Source of the DNA: Micrasema longulum
Taxonomy: Eukaryota; Arthropoda; Insecta; Trichoptera; Brachycentridae
DNA: 64,000 bases
Reading direction: 5' to 3'
Assembly (NCBI GenBank): GCA_022494885.1
Contig: JAGVSM010003794.1
Coordinates: forward strand, 124,001 to 188,000
Below the pieces are notes generated by a model. It ran no database searches and had not been told where the DNA came from. It was given only the letters and a program-made list of their open reading frames with translations. The stretch's first letter is position 1, and each line of letters opens with the position of its first letter. Both the position numbers and the translations under genes were made by a program. Positions 1 through 11,624 of the stretch are shown piece by piece.

Positions 1-2559
1 AGATTTTTTAAAATTATTAGGAAATAAATGTTGGTACATAAAAACATGTTTTAGACATTACTAGCAATTATTTTCTCGTAGCTTCAATAGTTTACCTCCA
101 CGAAATAATTGGTTGGAGGGAAAGGTTGAATTAATTTTAAAAATTAGTTTTTGTACGGTTTCCAAAGGCTGAGTGTGATTATTGTAGGCTCTTCCCCGTA
201 CAATTATTCCATAAAAAATATAGGAATGTATGCTAGACCATTTTGCGATTGTCGAAATGAACCTAACTAGTTAAACATTTGAAAAATATCAATCAAATAT
301 CAAATGAATGTTGGTTTATCTATCAATAATTTATTTATCAATATATTGCATAAACATAAGTTTTGATTAGCAGGAAATCACTAGAGCATTTAAAAACATG
401 AATATGGAGTATCCTCTGGTTTGGTTGGTCTCCATCTAACATGTCTCAGTATGTTCTAAGATGGAGATTTTTTATGTTTAAAAATATAAGTAGTTTAATA
501 CTCACATTTAAAAGCTGCTTTTCGGAAACTTATTTTAAATGTGATTTTTTTTAAATGTTTTCGATAATATTTACAGAATTTTTTTTAATACTGAATTAAA
601 TAGTCTTAATATTTTGTTTTATTTAAGAAGGTGTAATGTTGAGGCAATTGTAGAAGTTATCAACAGTAATTAGTTGGTTTTAGAGAACATTTTGGATTAT
701 GGAATACTAGTCTCGACATTTAAAAATAAATAAATAAAAACAATTAATTATGTGTTTTTTTATATTGTTAATGGATGGCTTAAGATATTACTATCACATT
801 TAAAATTTAATTTTAACACCGTTGTACTTCTGTTTATTTAAATATTTTCTCTATTTAACCTATTTATCTGAAAAGGATTCGGCACATTCCAAATATTGAT
901 TACTAAACTAACTGATCTAAGGAAAAGTGTACAAACTAGTTTCACTGTTTTCAAGAGGTGGCTAGTAAATGAAATAATCGGATTAATCTTACCCACATTA
1001 ATAAAAGATTTATCTGTTTTACTTCACAAAAATCCACCCTCGGAAGAATTGTTGAAGAATGTTCAAACACACTTACACGGTGTCATAAGTTGTCACTTTA
1101 TCAAGTTACCTTGCATTTTGTGTACTATTGCAGTGCTCTATGCGCCATCTGGTCTGTCTCATTATTTTTTCTGTATTTTTATATATTTGTAGTTGTTATT
1201 AAAATTTTAACACTATAATTACTGATTTTAATTGTTTTAGCATTAATTGATAAAAAAACATATGTTACAAAAATGGTCGTGCCTTAGCACAGGCAGTTTC
1301 TAGTTAGTCGGGACCTAAAAGAATCAACCTCTGTATTTTGTAAAAACAGACAGTAAAAAAATAATAATAAGGGGGTGATAATAAAGGTGATTAATTTATT
1401 ACAAACTGTACTATGTCCTTTAAAATTTAATAAATATTAATATTAAATTTATTATTTTTTTACTATTTTTTTTCAATAAATTTACTTAAAACATTTTTTT
1501 TGCTATAACTATAGACTATTATATACTTTTCATAAAAATTAACTTTCCAAAAAAAAGACTAGCTCTTTTGTTTGCAGAGTGACTTACAGTGTTGTTTAGG
1601 AATTTGAAGTTATATAATTTCGAATACGAGCAAACATGAGAATTGGAATTAAAAAACATACAAAGTAAAGAGAAAAACAGAAAATAATACAACAGTAATG
1701 CTAATAAAAATAAAATGCTGTTTTGTCTCGGGTTCAAAAAAATTCTTTAAATTAACTTTGAATTTATTTAGTGATATAATAGATTTTATTAATAATTGAA
1801 TCGGTATTCACTTCATCATAAATCACTATAAGAATAAAACTTTTGGGAGTTTTTTATGTTCTTGTAAAATAGTAAAAATTGTGTTACACTAATGACAAAG
1901 TTTTATTTTCATTATAATTTAATAGTTTTTAGTTCATTTATGATAATAGTAGTGTTTAATGTTTAATAGTTTAGTGTTTCATTTTGGTGTTTAATAGTTT
2001 TTAGTTCATTCATTTATTGATGTTTTTTCCTCTGAGATGCTTACGAACGCTCCGTGCATCCCGACCAGATGCATACAGTCTCCTAAATGTTATAGCTTTA
2101 TAACTTCTACTTTTGTCTCGTGACCGGTAAGGAAATTATTCAGTGCAATTGAGAATACCTATTCTGTTCTCTTACAGTCTAGACATTAACTTCAAGCGGG
2201 TGCATTTAATATTGCAATGTTCTCCGAAACTTTATGGAAAGTTCTTACACTTTGTGTTGCCGAGACCCTATGCACAAATAAAACGTAGTGTTTGAATATA
2301 AGTTTTCAAGTATCGCGCGTAAATTGCCACTCACATATTTCAAACTATCAAAATTGAACAATTTCATCTAACCTTCGTTTATGCGTTAGTCTTTTGTAAG
2401 GTATCCATATATTATTTTTTAATCTCATCGTACAGTTTTCACTCTTTATACATTAAGTTTTTTTGTGTTTTTATACAGTTAGTGGAAACTTTATCCCCAA
2501 AACGATACCCACGATTTAAAAAAAAAATGTTTTATAATTAAACAGCAATATGTGGCAGA
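1..2559. other. AT-rich sequence without a recognisable gene
   Basis: No domain or repeat is recognised here. The longest open frame (896-1192, 98 codons, TTG start) has no recognisable motif and the composition of its surroundings. Around 1,270-1,320 a short GTGC/GCAC hairpin and a block ending in GTCGGGACCTAAAA faintly resemble the 3' hairpin of the LINE at 52.2 kb, so a very old LINE tail is possible but unproven. Confidence 0.5.
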
Positions 2560-2830
2560 GAGCTGAACAGAAACTGAACCTACGAATTATGTATTATGAA
2601 TATTTAATCTTCACAATATTGAAATTTACTGCAAAGAGAAAAAATGAGAACAAAATATAAAAGTTTAGGCGTTTACATGGATTATGACCTTTAATTGGCA
2701 TGTTCGTGTGGAACATTAACTATTCAGCTATTTTTGAGCATCCATATTTCCTTAACTCTTCTTGTTGATTTTTATGAAGTAAAAAAGCTACTTTTATTGA
2801 TGTAAATGCCTAGTTTTCCATATTATTTTC
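2560..2830 (+). repeat. FB1 repeat, old divergent copy
   Basis: It contains the FB1 landmarks in order: a segment like 'aaaagtttaggcgtttac' followed by a decayed form of the 'gacctgtcattggc' block, then 'gagcatccatatttcctt' and a 'tgttgatttttatgaag' block. These match the better copy at 26.3-26.5 kb in order and spacing. No coding capacity is visible. Divergence is high, so this is one of the older copies. Confidence 0.55.
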
Positions 2831-4749
2831 ACGAAGTTTGAATAAATGTCAATCTTAATAACTTCCGAAGGGGTGGAATTCAGTCACGTCTATAACATTT
2901 AGACAAATAGTAATGAATTAACAACATGTTTCATTACTGAATGATATATTTCTACCATTATTTTTACTTTCATATTGAATTTCATTAAAATGTTAAGCCA
3001 ACAACATAATGCATACTTAACATTACCAGTTGTAAATCATATAAACTTCCAGCAAGTGAATTGTTCGCGTAATAATAAGAAGTCATTATTTTGTTTGTCA
3101 TTTCATTAAAATGTAAACAGTGGAGTTCCTTGAACAAACCGCGTTTTCTCTTACGGTGGATTGCATTCAATCTCCAAGATTTATAAAATCTTATCTTTTC
3201 TTATGGTCCATTACGCTGATATAAAGCGCTTGGCGTCACAGTAATTGGTACAGACAGAACTACGAGACAACTGCAGCTTTATTCGCAGACGTATAAGTTT
3301 GAGGTGAACCTTATAATACCCTCCCTTATACATAAAAAGGGCACAACCAAAAGACTCGGGGTTAAAGAGGTCGTTCGCAAGAAACGAGCATTTATGCTTG
3401 GTTCCAACGAAATATCTTCGAGTTTGTTCAAGGGTTGACTTTGAATTTAAGGGTGACTCCTGGCAAAATATTATAGTTACGCCAAGTGATGTTCGTGGGG
3501 TGAAACCCGCTTTATGTTTTGATGTACCTACGTTGCTTATTGATATCTTGTATTTATTTTGATAGATATGAAGAAATTTAAGAGGGGATAAGAGTCATTA
3601 TGGTTACATTGAATTATTTCCGAGGCTTTGAGTATTTTCGTGGAGAAAATATTAACGAATGTGAATATTCAATCTTGGGACAATTATTTGGTGAATATGG
3701 TTTATATCGTTGACTGAAATTTAATATGCTCCAAGGAAAAAATTGTAAAGTTCAAACGAAAACGCATTTTCAGTTTTTGTTTACATTTATATGCATATTA
3801 ACAAAAGCAGGAATAACGTTTAGTTGTTTATTTATTTTTCCCTTTTCAAACAATTTTCACTTTGTCCATTACAGGATTTAAAATTGCTGCCGAAGATAGA
3901 TTTTTTTAAATCGAGTTTTACTACTTTCAAAATACATTTTCTTAATTTAGCGCTTTCGAAATTTCATATTTATAAATTGTATTTTTTCTATAGATTTAAC
4001 TTGGCATTTACAAATTTTAAAAAAAGGATGAATCTTGAGGATTAATTCAAATACAGCGCTATCAAAATAACGAAAGTACATATTTATATCAATATTTTCG
4101 TGTGCACACTCCTTTTTTTCATTTCTAAAACAATAAAATATTTCTTATATTGTGTTAATTATATATAAAAATCATTTTATTCAATTACGAACCAATGAAA
4201 TTAAGCGCCTTAAAATAGAAAACAAAAACTGTCAAAAAATGTTAAGATTTAAAAGAAACTTGAGTATTTTACACCTGACATTAGTTGAAATCAGTTTAAC
4301 CAGCAACCCTCTATGGGGCCTATTAACATTTCGACACATTGCGGGAATTTGACAATTTATATTACTTCCGTAGGTTGAAGGGAATATTCGACTTACCCTC
4401 CCTCCACCTTTAAATTATCGAAGTTTTTAACCCTCATGCAGATATAAAGTACTATTTACTTTCATTCAGTATGAGTACTTTGCGACCAGGTAAATATTTT
4501 TATATATTTATTCATTTCTTCAGAGTACTTGTTCATTTTTAAGGTTGTGCACATTCTGATTTTATAGGAATACCTCATCTTGAATAAATATGTTTAACAA
4601 TGTTTCGAGAAATATAATATTTTTGTTTTAAAAAAGGATTTATAAATATACAACAACATTAACAAAAACAATTTTTTCTGTCTCGACACAGGTTAACTTA
4701 GTGAGGCAGATATTTAAAAAACTAAAAAAAAAGTCTGAAATTCGGAGTA
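2831..4749. other. Gene-free sequence with a less AT-rich block near 3,200-3,540
   Basis: No gene or repeat is recognised. The block at about 3,200-3,540 is visibly richer in GC and free of simple runs, unlike its flanks, and has no long open frame. It could be a regulatory or conserved non-coding element, but that is inference from composition only. Confidence 0.4.
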
Positions 4750-4937
4750 CCTATTGGATAAAATAAAATATTTTTAAATAAATGTATATGAGTAGACAAT
4801 GTGATGCGTTTTGTCTTGTTAGAATATTACCAAACTTATGTAAAGTTTGATTTATATTTACAAGATAAAACGCGTTACATTGTCACATTGTATATATTTT
4901 TAAATAAGTAGAATTTAATCCAATAATATTCCAATAG
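4750..4937. repeat. Hairpin (palindromic) element, MITE-like
   Basis: The core arms at 4,794-4,818 (gacaatgtgatgcg...) and 4,861-4,885 (its inverted form, ...cgcgttacattgtc) pair with few mismatches. Similarity extends outward through 'atttttaaata' blocks to 'ctattgga' on the left and its complement near 4,935. The centre lies near 4,845. There is no coding sequence. The structure fits a foldback MITE, but clear target-site duplications are not seen. Confidence 0.6.
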
Positions 4938-5157
4938 AACAAAATATATTTATATAATTTAAAAACAACCCTTTAACTTTTTAGCAAATTATAAAAACAC
5001 ATTAAAAATATAACCGGTTACAAGTCAGATATGTAAATGATACAAATACAACAAAATTAAATAATGAAACTAATATACAACTTACCCTTCTTGATTCCCA
5101 CGACTAAACTGTGCGAATAAAAAAATATAAAAGGTATCTATCGCAAAGCAGTTTGGT

Positions 5158-5216
5158 GAACAAATGCAGTGCCCTATGCATCAGTGGATGTGAAAAAAGG
5201 GTGACGAATATGATAA
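5158..5216 (+). repeat. SINE1 3' end fragment
   Basis: It contains the SINE1 terminal block 'atgcagtgccctatgcatc' followed by a degraded 'gatgatga' tail, as in the complete copy at 38,911-39,171. The tRNA-like head and most of the body are absent. Confidence 0.6.
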
Positions 5217-5412
5217 AACTACTGGTTTCAAACTGGAACTTAATGTAAATCATGTTTGTAGGAACAAGTCATGTCATATAGAGCATAGTGCATTCAAAAA
5301 TTTAATAGCCTTTGTTTGTGTACGGGTGACAGAAATTTTTCAATGATTATGATAAAATTATAAATAAACTTATCAATGAAACTTCTTGGTTTAGTTTTAT
5401 TTTTTATTATTT

Positions 5413-5456
5413 TGACCAACGAGCGCTTTCGCCTAAGTAGGCATCTTCAAGACTGG
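5413..5456 (-). other. Hammerhead-like motif in PLE terminal repeat
   Basis: On the minus strand: UUGAAGA, then a four-base-pair stem (GCCU/AGGC, plus-strand 5,431-5,442), then GAAA. The canonical hammerhead core is CUGANGA-stem II-GAAA; here the first C is U, which should impair catalysis. PLE pseudo-LTRs are known to carry hammerhead ribozymes. The assignment is by motif only. Confidence 0.4.
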
Positions 5457-5879
5457 TGAATTGTTTACAACATTTATAGTTTTTATACTATTCTTGACAT
5501 ATTTTGGAGATAAGACCAAATAAGTATTTTAACAGGGGACAGAAATATAAATATTTGCAACTAGTTATCTAAACAGTTCATGTTTGGGAGTTTTTGGACC
5601 AAAATTGGGATTAAGCTTTTATTATTTAAAAGCATGGAAAAGAACACATGGCGAAATACAACAGAGTGAGAAATACACATTTTAACAGATAAAGTTAGCA
5701 TAATACTTCATTTTCAACAGGAAAGTTTACATACCTATAGATAAATGACGAAATATTTTAAGATAAATAATTAGATAATACATTGTTAATGGAATTAAGT
5801 TATTCATTTTGATAGTTCATTTTATGTTTATTATATTATTTTAGTAGTAAATAATTCAATCAAAAGGAGCGTAGTTTTA

Positions 5880-6180
5880 TATCAAATGAATGGTTTAAGT
5901 AAAAGAGAATTCGATAATTCCAATTGCTGGTCAATTATTACTGCATTCAGTTTAATTCTATTAATTTATAATGATTCTAATTTATCTAATTTCCCCTTTG
6001 TTTTCAAAATGTAGTAATTTTATATTGTTTTCGCTGTCAAAAGTATGGTTAAGCGAGTTTAAGTGTGTTGCAAAATTAGATTTGTCATTTCAGGAGGCAA
6101 TATGTTCTTTGAGTCTTATTTTTATTGATCTACCACTTTGACCTATACATGTACCTTCACCATCATTGCACTTTAAACTT
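5880..6180 (-). pseudogene. Decayed PLE GIY-YIG endonuclease C-terminus
   Basis: Reading the minus strand from about 6,180, the frame gives LKCNDGEGTC followed by IGQSGRSIKIRLKEH, matching the PLE endonuclease core in which a (Y/C)IGQ(T/S)GRS block precedes a conserved R...EH. Downstream, a shifted frame gives a DQQLELSNSLLLKPF tail that resembles the usual LNDQ...SPLL end of PLE proteins. The tyrosine expected before IG is cysteine here, and stops interrupt the middle. In active PLEs this domain follows the reverse transcriptase and nicks DNA to start insertion. The reverse transcriptase itself is missing from this copy. Confidence 0.75.
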
Positions 6181-6250
6181 TACACTAAAAAAAACTAAAC
6201 CAAGAAGTTTCATTGATAAGTTTATTTATAATTTTATCATAATCATTAAC

Positions 6251-7559
6251 TATGGAGTTTTATCAAGAAATATAAACAAAAAACATCAGAAATTTTTCAT
6301 ATGAAATATTATAGAGTGGATACGAACACAAATACAAATTTTGTATTGCGGGTTCGCCGACAGGTACTAACACATTTATATAGGCTATTAAACATATTTA
6401 CTCACAGTGCGTAAATACAAAATTTACGCAATCGGATCGGTCAGACGAAGAGCGCTACAAAAAAAAATACCTTTACCAAATTCAAGCAATTCCGTGAAAT
6501 TGATATTTTTACAAAAGTTAATTAAAACTTTAGACGTTTAACTTAAAAAATACTTCATGTGTATGGTGTCATTTATCGTTCGCATTTGTTCAAATCAATT
6601 TTGAAATCCTGAGTAGTTTTTTACCCAACTGTTGGGAGTTCGCTTCGGTATTTGGTGAGCAATCAACCCCGCTACACCTGTTCAGGGCCTTAAACACCCT
6701 GACGCACGTGTTATATAAAACTCTATATTGGATATGAATGCACGGTTGCACGATTTCATCAATGAGAAAACGCCTGAACGAACCTTATTGAAGAAAAGTG
6801 CGTGACGGTGTGTCCTTAAGGCCCGTAACTTGACCCACTTTCCTGACACCACCACAAATTGCTATACATGTGAAAATGGAGAAATTTTTTACAATTTGAT
6901 ACGCCTTAATTCGAAGTCTTAACGAGTTTTCAGAAAACTAAAGTGATATAAAATATCTCGCTTTTTTGTTGTTGCGCGGGTACATAATCAAATCAGAATA
7001 TGATTTAATCGCCACTGCTTCTTTAATATCTTAATTAAGATTTTGCGCGTTAGAAAACGTTTCCAATTTATTTTTCATTTGCGTCCTCCGGTGTTTTTTT
7101 GTTCGAAAAGGGTTTACAATTTAGCACAGTTAAATTGACAACCGACCCGTAAAGCGTAATTAAAATCCTCGTTTCCTATACCCTTTTTTGCGTCCGTTAC
7201 GTGCAAGCAACACCCACCAACTACAGACCCGTATAACAGCTAGGTTAGGTGGTCTGATTGCATTAATTTGTCATTGTTTAATTTAGAAATTTTGTCAGCC
7301 GTTTATGCCCTTTAATAATTTTGCATAAAATCTTTAAAGCAACCTTACTTTAATAAAACATTGTTCTTGGAATTGGGAGTCAAAAATAAAATTAATATCT
7401 AAATCAAACACTTAAAAATTTGTAATGTATGTATTAATAAAATTAAAATGCTGTACGAACAAAATATCCATAACGTGAGTTAGCAAAAAAGTTAAATTTA
7501 CTACTAATATTGTAAATATTTATTGTTTAATCGTAAAATTACTGACCCGTACTGATTGT
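6251..7559. other. Gene-free sequence with two less AT-rich blocks
   Basis: No gene is seen. The blocks at 6,600-6,860 and 7,030-7,260 are richer in GC and apparently single-copy in the window. Two small hairpins lie close together near 6,335-6,352 and 6,410-6,432 (gcgtaaat/atttacgc). The blocks are candidates for conserved regulatory DNA, unproven. Confidence 0.4.
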
Positions 7560-7690
7560 CAGTATTTTATTTTTATTGAGTTTACTTTTATTTTTTGAAC
7601 TTTTCATACATAATTTGAATGATAAAATGGTGGACTTATTGCCAAATGGCAATTTCTTCCAACCGACCAATAAAATACAAATGTTATTTA
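7560..7690 (-). mobile_element. CR1-like LINE 3' end
   Basis: On the minus strand it carries 'ggttggaagaaattgccatt' followed by 'tggcaataagtccacc'. This is the same 3' terminal block as in the CR1-like copy at 12,203-12,246, which is attached to a reverse transcriptase C-terminus. Only the last part of the 3' UTR survives, as expected for 5'-truncated LINE insertions. Confidence 0.75.
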
Positions 7691-8008
7691 TATGATTAAG
7701 ATTCATCATATTTACCATTATCAATAGAATTTAAAATAAAAAAAACTTGAGATACACAAAAACAGAAATAGCAGTGTTTGTATATAAATTACCTTAAATC
7801 AATACTAGTAATCAATGGGAAAAAGGAATAAAAATAGTTTATTTATATTTTAAACAAAAGTAACACCCATCGTTCATAATGTTTTGCGGATGGTTCGTAA
7901 AAATTACTGTGTAAGGCTTGATGCCCGGTTATTTTATGATGATAAATACTTAAAAATTAAAAGTAATAGTGAAATCTTTTTTTTTTTTTGTATGAAGAAG
8001 GAAAAACA

Positions 8009-8581
8009 TCTTTATATAATATAATTCTTCAGTACGTGTGATGTCGCTGAACTCCTCCTAAACGGCTCAACTGCTTTACGTGCGGTTTTCAGCGAAATAT
8101 AGATCTTTGCGCTGCGCGTGTTCGTAAATATTAAAAATTTCAATCGAAAAAAATTTGAAGCATTAATCTTTTTTTCATTGACTTACCAGGATTGCATATG
8201 ACGAGAACACATATAAAAAATAAAAGGATGTTGTTTTTTTGTGTTTAAAAAAAGTTTGTTTTTGAATGTTTACAAACAACATTCGCTTTTTATGGATCCC
8301 AATGAGATTTTTTCCTTACATTCCTTATAATTTCTTCCCATTTGTTTCTTTTTACTAGACTTTTGGTAAAACTTAAATAATATTAACTGACATTCGATAC
8401 ATATTTGAAAATCACATTCATGAATAAAGTGAGAAGAGACTATGAAAATGAATTATTTTATGTTTTGGAATTCAACCATAAACAAGTACCTAAATACCAA
8501 CTTATCAATAAAAAGTCTTTTCCCAAGCTAATAGCAGGCGAGCTAACGTTCGGGCAGGACAACGTCTGTCGGGTCCGCTAG
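8009..8581 (+). mobile_element. Complete non-autonomous Helitron
   Basis: The 5' end begins with TC (tctttatataatata) directly after an A. The 3' end is CTAG directly before a T, so the element sits between A and T as Helitrons do. Just before the end there is a GC-rich hairpin (ggaca...tgtc within 'caggacaacgtctgtcgg'). The interior 'ctcctcctaaacggctcaac' is a well-known Helitron 5' subterminal motif. There is no open frame, so it would depend on a RepHel protein supplied elsewhere. The copies at 18.4-19.6 kb, 55.2-56.2 kb and 63.3 kb share its 5' region. Confidence 0.9.
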
Positions 8582-9470
8582 TATATAATAAAATAATTTA
8601 AAAAGTTTAACACTTACTTTTTATTTTCAACTATCACTAATTCAAGCAGCTCTTCGCGAAAAGATTGTCATGAAAAGTAAAAAATGAAACTTAAAAACGA
8701 AATTCATCTTTGACTTAGACTTCACTAAAGTCCATGAATTTATTTAGCGTTCTACAAAATAACTACTAGCCCAATATTAGTAAGTTTTTGCATATTTAGA
8801 TAAAAAACTTTGTTATTTTACAAACGTTTCTTGCAATGGGTCACCTATATTTTCTACAGGACACAACATTGTGAAAAATAAAATACAATGCATATTGTGT
8901 CAGTACGGTTCTTTTTATTCGTTTTTGTAAACTATACCATATATATAATCAGATAGCACGGAAACTTTATTACGCGTTGATTTGACTCTCAAATTGTAGG
9001 ATCAACCATCCATAGCCTTTAATTACCTTCCCAACACTTAATATTATTTGGAATGTCGCACGCAAATTTTAAATGTAAATAAGGATAGTAAAATAATCTT
9101 TAAATATTCAATAATTTATTTTAGATAGTAGAAAATTTTATATGATTTAAAAAACTAATATAACAGAGCATATTATTGTACTTTGAATTTTTTCAATGCA
9201 TTATAATTACAGATATTCACCAAATAATAATTTCATACCTACATATTTCATGCAAATCTATAAGTTTAGTTTTCATCTAATAAGTATTACGTTTTTATTT
9301 AGTTTATTTTCTTTTCGTTAAATGTAACGTTATACGGGTATTGTTCGATGTAACTATTGTTTGTATATGAGTTGATAAATATTACAATTCTGGGAGTGAA
9401 ATTAATTCAAAATCCTAGACGTGTGCTTTCGACTCGATGGCTACTCTCAGATAAAAAACTGTAAAAATGT
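8582..9470. other. Gene-free AT-rich sequence
   Basis: I see no gene, repeat terminus or structured element. The open frames are short and the composition is uniform. Confidence 0.5.
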
Positions 9471-9730
9471 CCGCCTCGTAGTGTAGGAGTTGGACAGTTT
9501 ACTTATTATAATTAAGGCCCTAAGAATGATTTCTGGAAGAGCTTACATGAAATATTTACTTTGATAGTGGTTTTACACTTCAATATTTAACTATCGTTGG
9601 ACTGGTACCTGAGGCGTAAGACTAATCACCTTACCTTGCTGTAACATACGATCAATATACACTGCATTTACTTTATAAATGCATTGCCCGATGCACCATC
9701 AGATGTGGATAAGAGTTTGATGATGATAAC
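9471..9730 (+). repeat. SINE1 copy with disrupted head
   Basis: A tRNA-like start (gcctcgtagtgtag) is followed, after unrelated-looking sequence, by the SINE1 body at 9,594-9,728 (gactggtacctgaggcgtaa..., gcattgcccgatgcaccat) and a gatgatgat tail. The B box is not recognisable in the head. This is probably an old insertion. Confidence 0.7.
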
Positions 9731-10612
9731 TATTGATTGTCAAGAAAACCACTTTATTCTTCTAATATATTTTATTTATATAGAAATTATAGTATGTAAA
9801 TTATCAATAAAACAAAATAATTTGTACGTAATTCCGCTTCCATAGATTTTAGTTAGTGTACCGAAAAAAGTTGAGTGTACTTGTGCAGAGATGCAAAATA
9901 CCAAGGTACAAATAACACTGTGGTAAACATAACTGCAAAAGTTTGTTTGAAACATAAACTGATTGGTATTTACTTAAATAAAACATCCGCGTGCAATATC
10001 ATACAACACTGTACCTCAATGGATTCCGTTCGAAAAGGGATGCGTTTGCTATTTCTGCACTACATAAATATTATTGAAATTTCCACTTTGAGAGGGTGTG
10101 AATAAACATTGTTGGAGGCTAGACCGATGATTATACCTAACCGCATCACCAGAGATATGCCTCAAACACAGAACCGCTTCGGCGGCGTATTTTCTTTTGA
10201 TTTTCCCCAAACACAAGGGAAGTGTGAGGGTGAAAGTGTGCAAAGAGACCCCTTGTCATAGGGGGTTAACATTACCCAGAACTAAAAACTACCCCTGGTC
10301 GCTGGAATATCATCCCTATGCGGCGTGCAACATTTAAAGGGCGGTTCTGTAGGAATGCCACTAATACAAAGTTAGCAAGTAACAGAGTAATTTTTTTTAT
10401 CATTTATTTTATAAATTCACAAATTGTTAATTATATTTATTACATTTATTGAGACACAAGTCCCGACTCCATGTGAATATATGCTTGTGTTGAGTTGGTA
10501 CAAATAATTCACTGCGGTAATTTTTATTTTATTTTATTTTGTAAAAGAAAACAATAGCCATTAGACCAAACAAATTGCAATATTTACAAAAAAAAAAACA
10601 AAATCTAAGGCC
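9731..10612. other. Gene-free sequence with a GC-richer block at 10,100-10,340
   Basis: No protein family is recognised. The 10,100-10,340 block has a composition unlike its flanks and a small hairpin around 'ccccttgtcatagggg'. A minus-strand open frame (10,049-10,243) crosses it but carries no motif I know. It could be an old transposon piece or a conserved non-coding block. Near 10,526-10,550 a TTTTA-rich run may be the reverse complement of a retroposon tail. Confidence 0.4.
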
Positions 10613-11045
10613 AATTGAACGTAGTTATGCAGAAAGCAGCCAGCCATATACAAGTGAAACTGAGATAATAGTACTTTTGTGAAAAGACTGAATAATCCAG
10701 TCTACACATCAGTTGGAATGTTTTTGACTTAAACAAATGATAAACAATGAAAACATTAGTTTTTTTTTACAACAAACATGAATCTTATTATGTATTTGAC
10801 CACTTTCAATGATTTTTGAGTAATTATAAGATTGTTCTAATGTTGTGGGTGTTTTTAGCAAATTTAAAAATTTGGTTTTTGTAATCAACACCATTTTCAG
10901 AAGGTGATTAATACAGTTTTTTGTATAAAAGCGGTCTGGCTGTTTTTAGCAGAACATAGAATTGTCCTTACTGCACCTGATAACATTAATGTCTCATTTT
11001 TTCAAAATTGTGAACTGGCTGCTTTCTGCATAACTACGTTCAATT
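10613..11045. mobile_element. DNA-transposon-like element with perfect 31-bp inverted repeats
   Basis: The 31 bases at 10,613-10,643 (starting aattgaacgtagttatgc) are perfectly complementary to 11,015-11,045. The repeats are GC-richer than their surroundings. The enclosed 371 bases show no transposase. A perfect match of this length implies either a recent insertion or recent gene conversion. The TIR is not one I recognise, and the ends could extend beyond the perfect stretch. Confidence 0.65.
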
Positions 11046-11068
11046 ATAGTTTTCTATGTATAACTACA

Positions 11069-11329
11069 ATGCCAAAAAATAAGAAAAAAAAACGTATCCG
11101 TGAAAAGTCACTCCGTATCATTCCACTTGAAGAAAAAATAAAATATTGCAATAATAATGAAATAGAACATATGAAAAGAAAAAGCTTTTGGGAAAAGATG
11201 GATTCTAATTATTATTTGTGCTTGAAATACCATCATGAAACAATTATTGCAGCCAAATTGTACGTTAAGGGATACGAATTTTTATTTTCTCAAGCAGTTG
11301 TGGGCAATCTAAGTTGTTATTTATTGTGA
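11069..11329 (+). CDS. Small basic ORF of unknown function
   Basis: An 86-codon frame begins with ATG at 11,069 (MPKNKKKKRIREKSL...). It can be read further upstream, through the inverted repeat, to a non-ATG start at 10,904. The N-terminus is strongly basic (a KNKKKKR run), the middle is rich in K, N and E with aromatic residues, and the C-terminus is mildly hydrophobic. I recognise no domain. The start codon lies 24 bases outside the right arm of the inverted-repeat element, so it may be part of a larger transposon. It could equally be a chance frame in AT-rich DNA. I saw no poly(A) signal I would trust. Confidence 0.25.
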   Translation: MPKNKKKKRIREKSLRIIPLEEKIKYCNNNEIEHMKRKSFWEKMDSNYYLCLKYHHETIIAAKLYVKGYEFLFSQAVVGNLSCYLL

Positions 11330-11370
11330 CCAGTTAAAAATATCAACGTTTTAAAAATATATATATACTA

Positions 11371-11501
11371 ATACCCGTATGCAGAGACAAAACTTAAGGT
11401 GAGGAGAGTACATTCTATTGTCTTCACCTTCGGGTTATTATCTGCATTTGAAATTAGAATGTATTTTCCTCACCTTAAGTTTTGTCTCCGCATACGGGTA
11501 T
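11371..11501. repeat. 131-bp near-perfect palindrome (MITE)
   Basis: The left arm (11,371-11,416, beginning atacccgtatgcagagac) pairs with the right arm (11,456-11,501) over 46 bases with only about three mismatches. The central loop is 39 bases. The unit is flanked by TA on the left and AA on the right. There is no coding sequence. This is the form of a foldback MITE or snapback DNA-transposon derivative. Confidence 0.8.
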
Positions 11502-11624
11502 AACTCATAAAAAAAAGTTTTCTAAATAACTTTTATATGCAAAATGTATTATATAAAGAAAGGCATGTTGTACTACATGGTACAGTGTTAAAAGTGAATA
11601 AGAACAAGTATTTTTTGAAATTAT

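Larger units (their letters stand above)
5341..6250 (-). mobile_element. Penelope-like element (PLE) remnant with inverted terminal segments
   Basis: The ends carry an inverted copy of one sequence: 5,342-5,402 reads as the complement of 6,190-6,248 (ctaaaccaagaagtttcatt...). Between them, on the minus strand, lies a decayed PLE C-terminal GIY-YIG domain. The 3' side (5,413-5,456) carries the motif family seen at 28.3 kb, with a hammerhead-like stem and GAAA. PLEs are known to carry pseudo-LTRs and partly inverted terminal copies, which fits this layout. The element is non-functional, since its coding part has several stops and shifts. Confidence 0.75.

Noticed and set aside
896..1192. 98-codon ORF as a gene
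   Set aside because: Non-ATG start, no motif, composition as in the surrounding DNA.
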